Of a DNA stretch of 64,000 nt, positions 8,209-17,191 are shown one piece after another. Numbering within the stretch: the first letter of the stretch is position 1; every line of letters begins with the position of its first letter. The notes beneath the pieces were generated by a model. The model was given only the letters and a program-made list of their open reading frames with translations, was not told where the DNA came from and searched no databases. Source of the DNA: Desulfitobacterium sp038181555 (GTDB lineage: Bacteria; Bacillota; Desulfitobacteriia; Desulfitobacteriales; Desulfitobacteriaceae). The DNA is taken from positions 1 through 64,000 of the forward strand of contig NZ_JBBWUA010000012.1 of NCBI RefSeq assembly GCF_038181555.1, given 5' to 3'. Position numbers and translations under genes: made by a program.

Positions 8209-9444
8209 TCATCCCTCGATACGCACTGCCGAATCAAGTAGAACATGGTACAATACATTCACTCCATCAGCGCAATCTTCCATACTGCTCCATTCAAGCG
8301 GATTATGACTAATTCCATCTTTGGAGCGGATAAAAATCATACCTATAGGGCAAATATTAACCATTTGCATCGCGTCATGTCCCGCGCCGCTGGGTAAACA
8401 GTAATATTCCAAGCCTAGATCTTGGCAGGCTTTTTTGGCTGCTAGCTGAAATTCTTGAGAACAAGGTGTCGGAGGAATCCGCTGCAGAATCTCCGTTTCA
8501 ATCTGTACTCCTCGTTCTTGGCAGATTCCCTCAATTTCCTTAAATATTGAGGTTTCTACTTGATCACTTACTTCTTGAGAGATATCCCGCAAATCCAAGG
8601 TAAATTCCACACGCCCGGGAATAATGTTAATACCGCCCGGGAAGACATTGAATCTACCGACGGTCGCCACAGTGCTTCCTGTCTTCTTGGCTTCGCGCTC
8701 TATGACCTGGACCATCTCAGCGGCAGCCACCAAAGCATCCTGACGCAGATTCATGGGAGTTGCTCCGGCATGGCCCGCCTCACCTTTGACAATAACCTTC
8801 ATCCACAGTTCATTGACAATGCCTGTGACGATACCGACGGAGAGATCTTTGCATTCCAATACTTTCCCCTGTTCAATATGAAGCTCGATAAAGGCCTTCA
8901 GCTCTTCCTTGGCGCGTATGGCCTCCTGAAGTTTCAGGGAGTCAAAGCCTTGCTCACTCATGGCTTGGGCAACAGTTATCCCTGCTTTATCCTTCATTTC
9001 CAAGTCTTTGGGTGAAAGGTCACCGATGACACCACGGCTGCCAAACATGCTAAAGCTAAACCGAGAACCCTCTTCATCATTGAAAGCATACACCTCAATG
9101 GGGTGTTGGGTTTCAATTCCTTGCTCCTTTAAAGTCTGAAGCACTTCGATGCCTCCTATTATCCCTAGAGCTCCATCAAAGATTCCGCCATCGCAGACCG
9201 TATCAATGTGGGAACCCGTTAGAACCACGGTGGCGTTGGGATCCCTTCCTTCGCGGCGGCCAATCAGATTCCCAACAGCATCTTCACGGATACTTAAGCC
9301 TGCTTGCCGCATGTACTCAGCCACTAAGTCCTTCGAGGCCCGATGTTCAGTTGTAAAAGCATGACGGGTTACCCCGCCGGATTCTCTATGACCGATTTTC
9401 CCCAATTCTTGTAATCGCTGATATACACGTTCTTTGTTAATCAT
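8209..9444 (-). CDS. allC: Allantoate amidohydrolase (M20 family)
   Basis: 411-residue metal-dependent amidohydrolase of the AllC/N-carbamoyl-L-amino-acid hydrolase family. Visible metal-site motifs: GSHIDTV, DGALGII, NDEEGSRF, and HIEQGKVLE, plus the dimerisation-domain GHAGATPM. Converts allantoate to (S)-ureidoglycine, CO2 and ammonia. Family members overlap in sequence with ureidoglycolate amidohydrolase and beta-ureidopropionase; the surrounding genes decide for allantoate. First gene of an operon with the RidA-like protein. The AGAGGTG site fits the ATG 9 bases inside the longest frame. Confidence 0.88.
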   Translation of the reverse strand: MINKERVYQRLQELGKIGHRESGGVTRHAFTTEHRASKDLVAEYMRQAGLSIREDAVGNLIGRREGRDPNATVVLTGSHIDTVCDGGIFDGALGIIGGIEVLQTLKEQGIETQHPIEVYAFNDEEGSRFSFSMFGSRGVIGDLSPKDLEMKDKAGITVAQAMSEQGFDSLKLQEAIRAKEELKAFIELHIEQGKVLECKDLSVGIVTGIVNELWMKVIVKGEAGHAGATPMNLRQDALVAAAEMVQVIEREAKKTGSTVATVGRFNVFPGGINIIPGRVEFTLDLRDISQEVSDQVETSIFKEIEGICQERGVQIETEILQRIPPTPCSQEFQLAAKKACQDLGLEYYCLPSGAGHDAMQMVNICPIGMIFIRSKDGISHNPLEWSSMEDCADGVNVLYHVLLDSAVRIEG

Positions 9445-9709
9445 AACTGCCACCTCTTCATTACTGCTTCAATGGTTAAGCGTTTCTGTTTAATTCACAT
9501 ATTAAGTTAAAATGTTGAAATATTATCTCAATTCTTATATCTAGTTTATCCTTATTTTTTATTATTTCGCGCCCTTTGTCTTTGGCAACTCTGGATAATA
9601 TTCTTCAGGTCATTCTATCCTTTTAATCCACAGACCTAACAAATCAACCATGTGTAATTACATACCAATTAACTAACCTTAAGTTATCTAGTCAGTAGAA
9701 ACGCTTTAT

Positions 9710-9755
9710 ATAGGACTGTTAGAGATAGATTAATAGGACTGTTAGAGGTAGATTA
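9710..9755. repeat. 23-bp tandem duplication upstream of allB
   Basis: Two adjacent copies of ataggactgttagagatag+atta, differing by a single base (gagat versus gaggt). The period of 23 bp places both copies on nearly the same face of the helix, about two turns apart. Could be a duplicated protein-binding site or a neutral duplication. Confidence 0.85.
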
Positions 9756-9857
9756 AAGAAGGGTTGAACTGGCCAAACTAAATATCTTAGTCTTTATAGG
9801 ATAAACCTTTTTGTGTTTTATTGTCCCAACTTGATAATGTCAAATTATAATATTCAG

Positions 9858-9871
9858 TATATTCTTAATGT
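9858..9871. promoter_or_regulatory. Second copy of the shared 14-base box
   Basis: Identical tatattcttaatgt to 6787-6800, here 78 bases before the first allantoinase start and in the same orientation relative to the window. Confidence 0.4.
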
Positions 9872-9948
9872 AAATTCACAATCAAATATACTCTATTTCT
9901 CCGTTTCGTTAACCATGTAGACCTATTTTAGTTTAGGGGGGCATGAAT

Positions 9949-11307
9949 GTGTTTAATCTCGTCATCAAAAACGGTAAGGTTGTGACTGTTGACAAAGTTA
10001 TTGAAGCAAGTATCGGAATTAATAGCGGAAAGATAGCCGCCATCATCGAGTCAGGAACAGAGGTCGCAGCCGAAAAGGTCATCGATGCCCAAGGAAAATA
10101 CGTTTTTCCCGGAGCCATCGATACCCACGCACACTTAAATGATCCCGGTTACCTCTGGAGAGAAGACTATACACACGGGACAGCTGCCGCTGGGGTCGGC
10201 GGTTTTACCACCATCATTGATATGCCAATGCAAAATGAACCGGCCATGACCGATGGTAAAATCCTCACCAAAAAGTTAGAAGCAGTTTCTCCTAACGCCT
10301 ATGTGGATTATTGTTTCTGGGGTGGTCTCGTCGATTATAACCTTAACCATTTAAAAGAACTGGATGAGAAAGGTTGCGTAGCATTTAAATCCTTTATCGG
10401 ACCAGTTTCTCCAGACTATGTCTCTTTATCCATCGGTCAAGCAAAAGAAGCCATGGAGATTTGCAAAGAGTTCGATGGCCGAGCAGGATTCCACTGCGAA
10501 GATTATTCCATTATTAAATGGGAAGAAGCTAGAGCAAAACGTAAAGAGAAAAATGATTGGCAGGATTTCCTGGATTCTCGCCCCGTCCTAGCTGAATTGA
10601 TTGCTACTCAAAATATCATCGATGTAGCTAAAGAAGTAGGAGCCAAAGTTCACATCTGTCATGTCAGTCATCCAAGAGTTGCCGAAATTATTCGCCAAGC
10701 CCAAATTGAAGGTGTAGATGTCACCGCTGAAACCTGCGGTCATTATCTCGTCTTTACTGATCAAGATGTCATTAAAAACGGTAGCCTCTTTAAATGCGCA
10801 CCTCCCTTGCGTGATGCCGCAGCTATGGAAGGCATGTGGGAGTACATCAACAATGGCACCTTATCCGCCATTGCCTCGGATCACTCTCCTTGCGAGCTCA
10901 GTGAAAAAAGCGAAGCACAGCATGGCGTCTTTGGCGCTTGGGGAGGAATTAGTGGCATCCAAAACGTGATGCAAGTGGTTTTCAGTGAAGGTGTCGTGAA
11001 GAGAGGCTATTCTCCAACCCTCTTAGCCCGTTCTCTAAGTGAAGGACCGGCCAAAGCTTTTGGTATCTTTGGCAAAAAAGGTGCCCTTCAAGTTGGATTT
11101 GATGCTGACTTGGTCATCCTCGATCCTGACAAGGAATGGGAAATCACACCTGAGTCCTTACATTATGTTAACCCGATCTCTGCTTTTGTCGGACTGAAAG
11201 GTCAAGGCCTTCCTGTATGCACCTTAGTCAGAGGTCAAGTGGTCGCCCAAGATGGTCAAATCGTTGGTCAAAAGGGCTTTGGAGAGTATGTTAAGAAGTT
11301 AAAATAA
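9949..11307 (+). CDS. allB: Allantoinase-like cyclic amidohydrolase, first paralogue
   Basis: About 452 residues, dihydroorotase/hydantoinase superfamily. Binuclear metal site appears complete: HAHLNDPG, carbamylatable Lys in VAFKSF, FHCED, ICHVSH and ASDHSPC. Compared with the next gene it is clearly a paralogue but diverges in the substrate loops. Either a second allantoinase or a related cyclic amidohydrolase acting on another ureide. AGGGGGG lies only one base before the first ATG; the in-frame GTG six bases later has better spacing and is used here. First gene of the plus-strand allantoin operon. Confidence 0.82.
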   Translation: MFNLVIKNGKVVTVDKVIEASIGINSGKIAAIIESGTEVAAEKVIDAQGKYVFPGAIDTHAHLNDPGYLWREDYTHGTAAAGVGGFTTIIDMPMQNEPAMTDGKILTKKLEAVSPNAYVDYCFWGGLVDYNLNHLKELDEKGCVAFKSFIGPVSPDYVSLSIGQAKEAMEICKEFDGRAGFHCEDYSIIKWEEARAKRKEKNDWQDFLDSRPVLAELIATQNIIDVAKEVGAKVHICHVSHPRVAEIIRQAQIEGVDVTAETCGHYLVFTDQDVIKNGSLFKCAPPLRDAAAMEGMWEYINNGTLSAIASDHSPCELSEKSEAQHGVFGAWGGISGIQNVMQVVFSEGVVKRGYSPTLLARSLSEGPAKAFGIFGKKGALQVGFDADLVILDPDKEWEITPESLHYVNPISAFVGLKGQGLPVCTLVRGQVVAQDGQIVGQKGFGEYVKKLK

Positions 11308-11320
11308 AAGGAGGTACCTC

Positions 11321-12673
11321 ATGAGCAGTCATTATGATTTGATTATCCGCAACGGACATGTGGTTTGCCCCGATGGTGTACGGAAGGCTGACATCGCTGT
11401 CTATGATGAGAAAATCGTTCAGATCGCCGATGAAATTCCCGGCGAGGCCAAGGAAGTGGTGGATGCCACTGGCAAATATGTCTTTCCCGGCATGACCGAT
11501 GGGCACGTCCATTTTAATGATCCTGGTAGAACTGAATGGGAGACCATCACCACTGGTTCGAGTGCTTTAGCCGCTGGCGGTGGAGTTGCTTTCTTCGATA
11601 TGCCTCTCAATTGTAGTCCATGCACTTTAGATGCAGTGAACTTCAACAATAAACTGGCCGTAGCACAAAAAGATTCTATAGTGGATTACGGCTTCTGGGG
11701 TGGTTTGACTTCTGCCAATTTGGATAAATTGGATGAGCTAGCTGAGTGTGGAGTAATCGGATTCAAGGCTTTCTCCTGCCACAGTGGCATCGATGAATTT
11801 CCAAGAATGGACGATTATACTGCTTTAGTCGGTATGGAAAAACTAGCTAAGCTTGGGCTTCCTTTAATGGTTCATTGCGAAAACGCCGAGATTACCAAAG
11901 AGTTGACCGAGCTTTCTCTAGCTACTAATCGAGCAGGCGTGCGAGATTATTTCGCCGCTCGTCCACCAATTACTGAGATTGAAAACGTCTCGCGGATGAT
12001 TACCTTCGCAGAAGAAACTGGTTGTAAGCTGCTTATCGCCCATATTAGCACCGCGAAAGCCATTGAACTTGTCACTGAGGCCCGTAAAAGAGGTGTTGAT
12101 GTCCGCTGCGAAACCATTGGCCATTATCTCTACCTCACCGGCGACGATGTAGAGCGGCTAGGAACTGTAGCCAAGTGCTCTCCTCCTATTCGCGATAACG
12201 CAAACCAATCCAAAATGTGGGGAAAACTTTTCAATAATGAGATCGCTTTTGTTTCTTCTGATCACTCTCCCTGTGATCCTAAACTCAAGGATGGAGAATT
12301 CATGCGAGTTTGGGGTGGCATATCAGCCTGCCAAACCACCCTGCAAGGCTTGCTCACTCATGCTTACCATGATCGGAAATTCCCTCTTGTGGATATTGCC
12401 AAATTAACCGCCCAAAATGTTAACGAGATTTTTAAGATTCAAGGTAAGGGGAAAATCGAAGTCGGCTATGATGCAGACTTTGCTCTAGTGGACTTAAATC
12501 AAGAATTCACTTTGCAAGCAGATGATCTCTTCTACAAGCACAAAGTTAGCCCTTATGTAGGAGATCGTTTCCGGGGTAATGTTACCCAAACCATTCTGAG
12601 AGGAACGACTATTTTTAAGGACGGAAAGATTACCTCCAAGCCCATTGGTAAGCATCTCAAACCCACTCTATAG
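11321..12673 (+). CDS. allB: Allantoinase, second paralogue
   Basis: 450 residues. Carries HVHFNDPGR, GFKAF (carbamyl-Lys), MVHCEN, IAHIS and SSDHSPC, the pattern of bacterial AllB, and is the closer of the two to classical allantoinase. Hydrolyses (S)-allantoin to allantoate. Strong AAAGGAGG eight bases before the ATG, 13 bases after the previous stop, so co-transcribed with the first paralogue. Which paralogue is the main allantoinase has to be measured. Confidence 0.88.
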   Translation: MSSHYDLIIRNGHVVCPDGVRKADIAVYDEKIVQIADEIPGEAKEVVDATGKYVFPGMTDGHVHFNDPGRTEWETITTGSSALAAGGGVAFFDMPLNCSPCTLDAVNFNNKLAVAQKDSIVDYGFWGGLTSANLDKLDELAECGVIGFKAFSCHSGIDEFPRMDDYTALVGMEKLAKLGLPLMVHCENAEITKELTELSLATNRAGVRDYFAARPPITEIENVSRMITFAEETGCKLLIAHISTAKAIELVTEARKRGVDVRCETIGHYLYLTGDDVERLGTVAKCSPPIRDNANQSKMWGKLFNNEIAFVSSDHSPCDPKLKDGEFMRVWGGISACQTTLQGLLTHAYHDRKFPLVDIAKLTAQNVNEIFKIQGKGKIEVGYDADFALVDLNQEFTLQADDLFYKHKVSPYVGDRFRGNVTQTILRGTTIFKDGKITSKPIGKHLKPTL

Positions 12674-12723
12674 GCTAGACGAAGGTTTTATCTTAGAGAA
12701 TAATCAAAAAAGGAAGTGAAGAC

Positions 12724-14115
12724 ATGTCTGTAAACGCTGAAGCTCAAGATGTTGTGATAGAACATGCTCCAGGGGTAGAAGAAACTCTCTATCCCAAGAA
12801 AACCAGCGAACGCACCATGGGACCTATCCCTTACATGTTTATGTGGATTGGCGATGGAGTTAACCTCGGCAATATGACCCTCGGCGGCAGTATGATTATT
12901 GCCGGAATAGCTACCTTAAATATTTACCAAACCTTTGCAGCAGCCATCATCGCTATCGGAATCATCTCCCTTATCTTCACTCTAAATGATAGACTCGGCT
13001 ATAGAACCGGTATTCCTTATGTTATGCAACTACGGATGTCTTTCGGTGAAAAAGGTTCTGTTATATCTTCGCTCTTACGTGGTATCCCGGCGATTGTCTG
13101 GTACGGATTCCAAAGCTGGGTTGGCGCCACCGCCTTAAACGAAATTCTCAAAGTCTTTACGGGGGGCTCCTTTGATAGCATTCCCATCTGCTTCGTAGTC
13201 CTTCAGTTGGTACAGATTGTCCTTTCCATGTATGGTTTTCATGCCATTAAATGGGTAGAAACTCTTATCTCGGTTGTCTTAATGGTCGCTTTCGTCTATG
13301 TATTCGTTCTCCTCATTTCGAACTATAGTGGTGTTATCGCTGAAAAGTGGATCAATACTCAAGGCACCTGGGGTATCGAATTCTTTGCTTTCATTATGGT
13401 CCTCATGGGCAATTACGCTGCCATATTCCTTAGTGCAGCAGATTACTCTCGTGAGCTCAAACCTGGAATTAGCGATGCTAAGCGCGGTTTTCTCTACTTC
13501 TCCCCTATCGTCATAGCCTATGGTGCAGTCATTGTCATCGGTGCCATGCTGGCTTCGGCTACCGGTAACTCCAACCCTGTTAAAGCTTTAGCCATCGTTT
13601 TCAATAATGATGCTGTCACCGTCTTTGTTTCCGCCTTCATCGTCATGGGTGCAGTCGCAGTGAACATGGTTGCCAATATTATTGCACCGACCTATGTCAT
13701 TCAATTGCTCACCAAAATGAAATATAAGCCTGCCGTTGTTATCACTGGTCTCCTCGGCCTTTGCTCCTTCCCTTGGGTACTAGTCCAAGATTCCTCTTCC
13801 GCAGGTTTAGCCATGTTCATTCTTATCTACTCCGCTTTCTTAGGACCTATTGTAGCCATACTCTTAATCGAGTACTATATTCTAAGAAAACAAAAAGTAA
13901 ATGTGGCAGATCTTTACAAAGCTGATGGCCCCTTCTCCGGGTATAATCCCGCTGCTATCACGGCCATGCTCCTAGGCGCAGCTGCAGCCTTTATGCTGGT
14001 AGATCTCGCTTGGATTATCGGTCTTATCGTAGGCGGCACCTCCTACTTCCTCCTCACGAAATACGCCTTTAAAGGCTCCAAGTTCAAGGTGGGTACCATC
14101 TTCGAAAACAAATAG
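12724..14115 (+). CDS. NCS1-family allantoin/purine permease
   Basis: 463 residues, about 12 membrane helices, nucleobase:cation symporter-1 family. The N-terminal GPIPYMFMWIGDGVNLG and the following helix with GIPYVMQLRMSFGEKGS match the family's first signature regions. With the two allantoinase genes upstream in the same operon (50-base gap, AGGAAGTG site) it most probably imports allantoin, as PucI does in Bacillus; hydantoin or other purine-derived ureides are alternatives. Confidence 0.87.
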   Translation: MSVNAEAQDVVIEHAPGVEETLYPKKTSERTMGPIPYMFMWIGDGVNLGNMTLGGSMIIAGIATLNIYQTFAAAIIAIGIISLIFTLNDRLGYRTGIPYVMQLRMSFGEKGSVISSLLRGIPAIVWYGFQSWVGATALNEILKVFTGGSFDSIPICFVVLQLVQIVLSMYGFHAIKWVETLISVVLMVAFVYVFVLLISNYSGVIAEKWINTQGTWGIEFFAFIMVLMGNYAAIFLSAADYSRELKPGISDAKRGFLYFSPIVIAYGAVIVIGAMLASATGNSNPVKALAIVFNNDAVTVFVSAFIVMGAVAVNMVANIIAPTYVIQLLTKMKYKPAVVITGLLGLCSFPWVLVQDSSSAGLAMFILIYSAFLGPIVAILLIEYYILRKQKVNVADLYKADGPFSGYNPAAITAMLLGAAAAFMLVDLAWIIGLIVGGTSYFLLTKYAFKGSKFKVGTIFENK

Positions 14116-14136
14116 AATTAAATTCTGTCTTTTAAA

Positions 14137-14173
14137 AATAACTACTTCCAGCATATCTGTTGGGAGTAGTTAT
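14137..14173 (+). terminator. Terminator after the permease gene
   Basis: Stem aataactact / agtagttatt with a long U tract on the plus strand, 20 bases after the permease stop. Separates the allantoinase/permease operon from the carboligase operon. Confidence 0.85.
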
Positions 14174-14307
14174 TTTTTATCGGATTTCAAGGTTACTAAG
14201 GCTAGTCTATTGCCGAGTTGAACGCTACTAGACTTTCAAGTTCAACCGATAAACCCTTCATTTCGACTATTGAAAGAAAATCTGTGGACCGTAGAGTAGA
14301 TTTAGAA

Positions 14308-14327
14308 CATAATAGTATCATATTATG
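14308..14327. promoter_or_regulatory. Operator-like dyad upstream of the carboligase gene
   Basis: Perfect inverted repeat cataata-gtatca-tattatg (7-bp arms, 6-bp spacer) immediately before the structured leader. Candidate repressor or activator site; the second arm also resembles a -10 box. Confidence 0.4.
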
Positions 14328-14425
14328 AAACTAGGTTTTATATATTAAAACAAAAACTCTTTGCGATTCTTCTACAACGGTTTAGGCGACCGTGATTTCA
14401 ATCGTTAAACTGTGAAACCTAGTTT
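14328..14425 (+). ncRNA. Structured 5' leader of the carboligase operon (candidate cis-regulatory RNA)
   Basis: The outer arms aaactaggttt (14328-14338) and aaacctagttt (14415-14425) are exact complements 76 bases apart. Nested inside, acggttta (14377-14384) pairs with taaactgt (14406-14413, one G-U), directly abutting the outer helix. A competing local hairpin gtttta/taaaac uses the 3' part of the left outer arm. The structure ends 13 bases before the Shine-Dalgarno sequence of the next gene. I do not recognise it as any known riboswitch class. Alternatively the arms are a DNA operator pair. Confidence 0.4.
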
Positions 14426-14452
14426 TATCGTTCGAAACAAGGAGGAGTAATT

Positions 14453-16240
14453 ATGGCACTTTGGGGAAATGAAAACGATGTCACCACTTTTGAGGGGTCC
14501 AAGGATACAAGTCTGGAACGCATGACTGGAGCTCAGTTTATTGCCGCCTTTTTAGAAAGAAGAGGGGTCAAACAAGTCTACGGGATTCCTGGAGCAGCCA
14601 TTCTCCCCTTCTACGATGCGATTCGGGAGCGAAACTTTGCATCCTACAACGTCCGCCATGAACAGACTGCGATCTTTATGGCTGACGGCTTTGCACGAAC
14701 TACCGGCCAAGTAGGAGTTTGTGCAGCCACATCAGGTCCTGGAGCCACCAATTTTCTGACGGGTTTATACAGCGCCTACAGCGACTCGATTCCCCTCCTA
14801 GCTTTGACCGGTCAGGTTCCCACTTCATTAGTCGGTAAGGATTCCTTTCAAGAAGCCCCCATTGTAGAAATGGCTTGTCCAGTGACCAAGGCCGCTTATC
14901 TGATCATGAAAACAGAAAATCTGCCGACGATCATGAACGAAGCCTGGCAGCTAGCCACAACCGGCAGAAAAGGTCCTATTCTACTCGATCTTCCCTTAGA
15001 TGTGCAGAAAGGGAGCTTGGAAGTCGATTGGAATGCTCTTGATGCTGTCCTGGATTTAAATTTACAAAACACTCCCAAGCAGGAAATTGCGCAAAGTGAA
15101 TTGAATACTATCCACAAAATGCTCTGCGCAGCCAAGGCGCCAACTCTGCTGGTAGGTGGGGGCGTTACTCTTGGTAACGCAGCGGCAGAACTTCTCGACT
15201 TAGCTGAGCTTCTGCACATCCCCGTGGTATCCAGCTTGATGGGCAAAGATGCATTTCCTAACGATCATCCACTTTATGCAGGGTTGATGGGCACGATGTG
15301 CCAAACTCCTCTAGGAAATAAAACCATCCTCGAATCAGATCTTATCATCAATCTAGGGGGACGTTTTGATGGTCGTAGCACCGGAAATATGGAGCAATTT
15401 AAGGCCGGAAGAAAAGTAATTCATATTAACCTAGACGAAAAAGAGCTCTCTCGCCATATTCCCACAGAGATTTCCTTAGCTGTGGATATCAAAGACTTCC
15501 TAGACCAGTTTCTCAATTTACTACGGGACAAAAACTACTCCCCAAACGCTCAGGCTCAAGACCGCATTCACTCACTTCAGGAGGAACGGACCCGTTTAGC
15601 TCGTCAAACGGTGTTCAACACTTTTCCTCTCAAGCCCCAACAAGCCATTGCAGAGGTACGTGAAGCCCTCGACCGAGATGCGATTGTAACTCTGGATTGC
15701 GGCATTAGTCAAATCTGGACAACTCAGCTTTTCAATACCTATGTCCCCCGCTCCTTCCTGATCACTGGTCGGGCAGGAACCATGGGCTGGGGATTGGGTG
15801 CCGCACTAGGGGCAAAGCTTGCTTATCCGGAGCGCCAAGTCGTTAACCTTTTAGGGGACGCTAGCTTGGGAATGTCCCTACAGGAGCTGGCCACCGCCGC
15901 CAAACACAATATTCCTGTCGTTGTTGTGGTATTGAATAACTCGCTCTTTGGCTTAATCCGCCAACAGCAAAATCTTCTTTTTGACCAACGTCGCATTTCC
16001 ACAGATCTTGAGTACGCGAATCGTGTACAAGGCCATTCCCGAGGGCTGGACTTTGTGGTAACTGCTCAAGGCATGGGCGTGGAGGCGGAATTGGTCGATA
16101 AACCCGGTAAGCTGCCAGAAGCCTTGCAAAGGGCCTTTAGTAGCAACCGTCCTTATTTAATCGAAGTTTTAGTCGATCCCCTAGCCCAGTGCTCCGTTTC
16201 CTTGGATGGAACCTTAACGGGAGTCCGCGAACTAGAGTAA
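14453..16240 (+). CDS. gcl: Thiamine-diphosphate carboligase, probable glyoxylate carboligase
   Basis: 595-residue three-domain ThDP enzyme: N-terminal Pyr domain (about 25-190), central domain (about 215-350), C-terminal PP domain with the GDASLGM...NNSLFG ThDP/Mg motif (about 470-500). Size and position between the allantoin permease and hydroxypyruvate isomerase genes point to tartronate semialdehyde synthase, joining two glyoxylates with loss of CO2. However, residue 70 in VRHEQTA is the conserved catalytic Glu of acetolactate synthases, a position that is Val in E. coli Gcl, and FQEAPIV and RQQQNLLFD also resemble acetolactate synthase. Acetolactate synthase-like activity is therefore a real alternative. 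GGAGGAG site precedes the ATG. Confidence 0.75.
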   Translation: MALWGNENDVTTFEGSKDTSLERMTGAQFIAAFLERRGVKQVYGIPGAAILPFYDAIRERNFASYNVRHEQTAIFMADGFARTTGQVGVCAATSGPGATNFLTGLYSAYSDSIPLLALTGQVPTSLVGKDSFQEAPIVEMACPVTKAAYLIMKTENLPTIMNEAWQLATTGRKGPILLDLPLDVQKGSLEVDWNALDAVLDLNLQNTPKQEIAQSELNTIHKMLCAAKAPTLLVGGGVTLGNAAAELLDLAELLHIPVVSSLMGKDAFPNDHPLYAGLMGTMCQTPLGNKTILESDLIINLGGRFDGRSTGNMEQFKAGRKVIHINLDEKELSRHIPTEISLAVDIKDFLDQFLNLLRDKNYSPNAQAQDRIHSLQEERTRLARQTVFNTFPLKPQQAIAEVREALDRDAIVTLDCGISQIWTTQLFNTYVPRSFLITGRAGTMGWGLGAALGAKLAYPERQVVNLLGDASLGMSLQELATAAKHNIPVVVVVLNNSLFGLIRQQQNLLFDQRRISTDLEYANRVQGHSRGLDFVVTAQGMGVEAELVDKPGKLPEALQRAFSSNRPYLIEVLVDPLAQCSVSLDGTLTGVRELE

Positions 16241-16266
16241 CAAAGAACTTAGGGAGGAATCAACAC

Positions 16267-17055
16267 ATGTCTGTAAAAAAAGCAAACCTCGTCGCCAATC
16301 TGTCCTTTCTCTTTACTGATCTACCTCTACTGGATCGCTTCGAAGCGGCCAAAGCAGCCGGACTGAAACGAGTGGAATTCATGTTCCCTTACGACTATGA
16401 GCCAGCCGAGCTTAAAGAAGCACTGGAAATCAACGGCTTAGAACTGGTCCTCTTTAATCTCCCAGCCGGGAATTGGGATGCCGGCGAACGAGGAATCGCC
16501 CTCGATCCCAGCCGTCAACAAGAATTTCAAGCTGGGGTGGCCAAAGCCATTACCTTCGCCCAAGCTCTTCAGGTTAAACAAGTCAACTGCTTAGTAGGTA
16601 AGGCCCTTCCTGATCAATCAACGGAGGTATTGTGGTCAACCCTAATTGCCAATATTCGCTATGCAGCCGAACATCTCCAATCTGTCGGTGTTAAACTACT
16701 GGTTGAACCGCTCAATCACCTCGATGCGCCTGGATTCTTTCTTAATACGACAGACGATGTGCTCAATGTCATTTCCGCCTCGGAAAGTGATAATGTTTTC
16801 CTCCAATACGATACCTATCACGCGGCCCGCGAAGGAGAAGATCTCTTGCAAGTCTTACGTGATAAACTTCCACAGATTGCTCATATCCAAATTGCAGATA
16901 ACCCTGGCCGTCATCAACCCGGTACCGGTGAGCTAGATTACCATACTTTCTTTAAGACCTTAGAAGAAGTGGGCTATCCCTTTGCCGTCGCTATGGAGTA
17001 TGTGCCCCAGTCTGATACAGTGACTTCCTTAGCATGGATCAAGGACTTCGAGTAA
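16267..17055 (+). CDS. hyi: Hydroxypyruvate isomerase
   Basis: 262-residue TIM-barrel protein of the Hyi/xylose isomerase-like family. The N-terminal NLSFLFTDLPLLDRFEAA and the metal/catalytic segments LLVEPLNH, YDTYHA and IQIADNPGRHQPGTGELDY are typical. Interconverts hydroxypyruvate and tartronate semialdehyde. Start at the ATG 12 bases after GGGAGG; the frame is open further upstream into the carboligase gene but lacks a site. Same operon as the carboligase (26-base gap). Confidence 0.9.
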   Translation: MSVKKANLVANLSFLFTDLPLLDRFEAAKAAGLKRVEFMFPYDYEPAELKEALEINGLELVLFNLPAGNWDAGERGIALDPSRQQEFQAGVAKAITFAQALQVKQVNCLVGKALPDQSTEVLWSTLIANIRYAAEHLQSVGVKLLVEPLNHLDAPGFFLNTTDDVLNVISASESDNVFLQYDTYHAAREGEDLLQVLRDKLPQIAHIQIADNPGRHQPGTGELDYHTFFKTLEEVGYPFAVAMEYVPQSDTVTSLAWIKDFE

Positions 17056-17191
17056 AAATAGCAACACATGACACCACAGCGGTGCGGATGTATGTTATAC
17101 AACTCGACTCAGATACAATTATAAATTCACAGGTGATGAAGGCATAGCTGTATAAAAAACCCGATAGCAAAATTACGAGGAGGTACTCATA

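Larger units (their letters stand above)
9445..9948. other. Divergent allC/allB control region
   Basis: About 500 bp without a gene between allC (minus) and the first allantoinase (plus). It is A/T-rich and contains a 23-bp tandem duplication (9710-9755), a small dyad ttgataatgtcaa (9831-9843) and the 14-base box shared with the allA region (9858-9871). No ORF with a ribosome site was found. Confidence 0.7.

Noticed and set aside
8560..9015. 151-codon open frame on the plus strand inside allC
   Set aside because: Shadow of the allC reading frame; no start signals.
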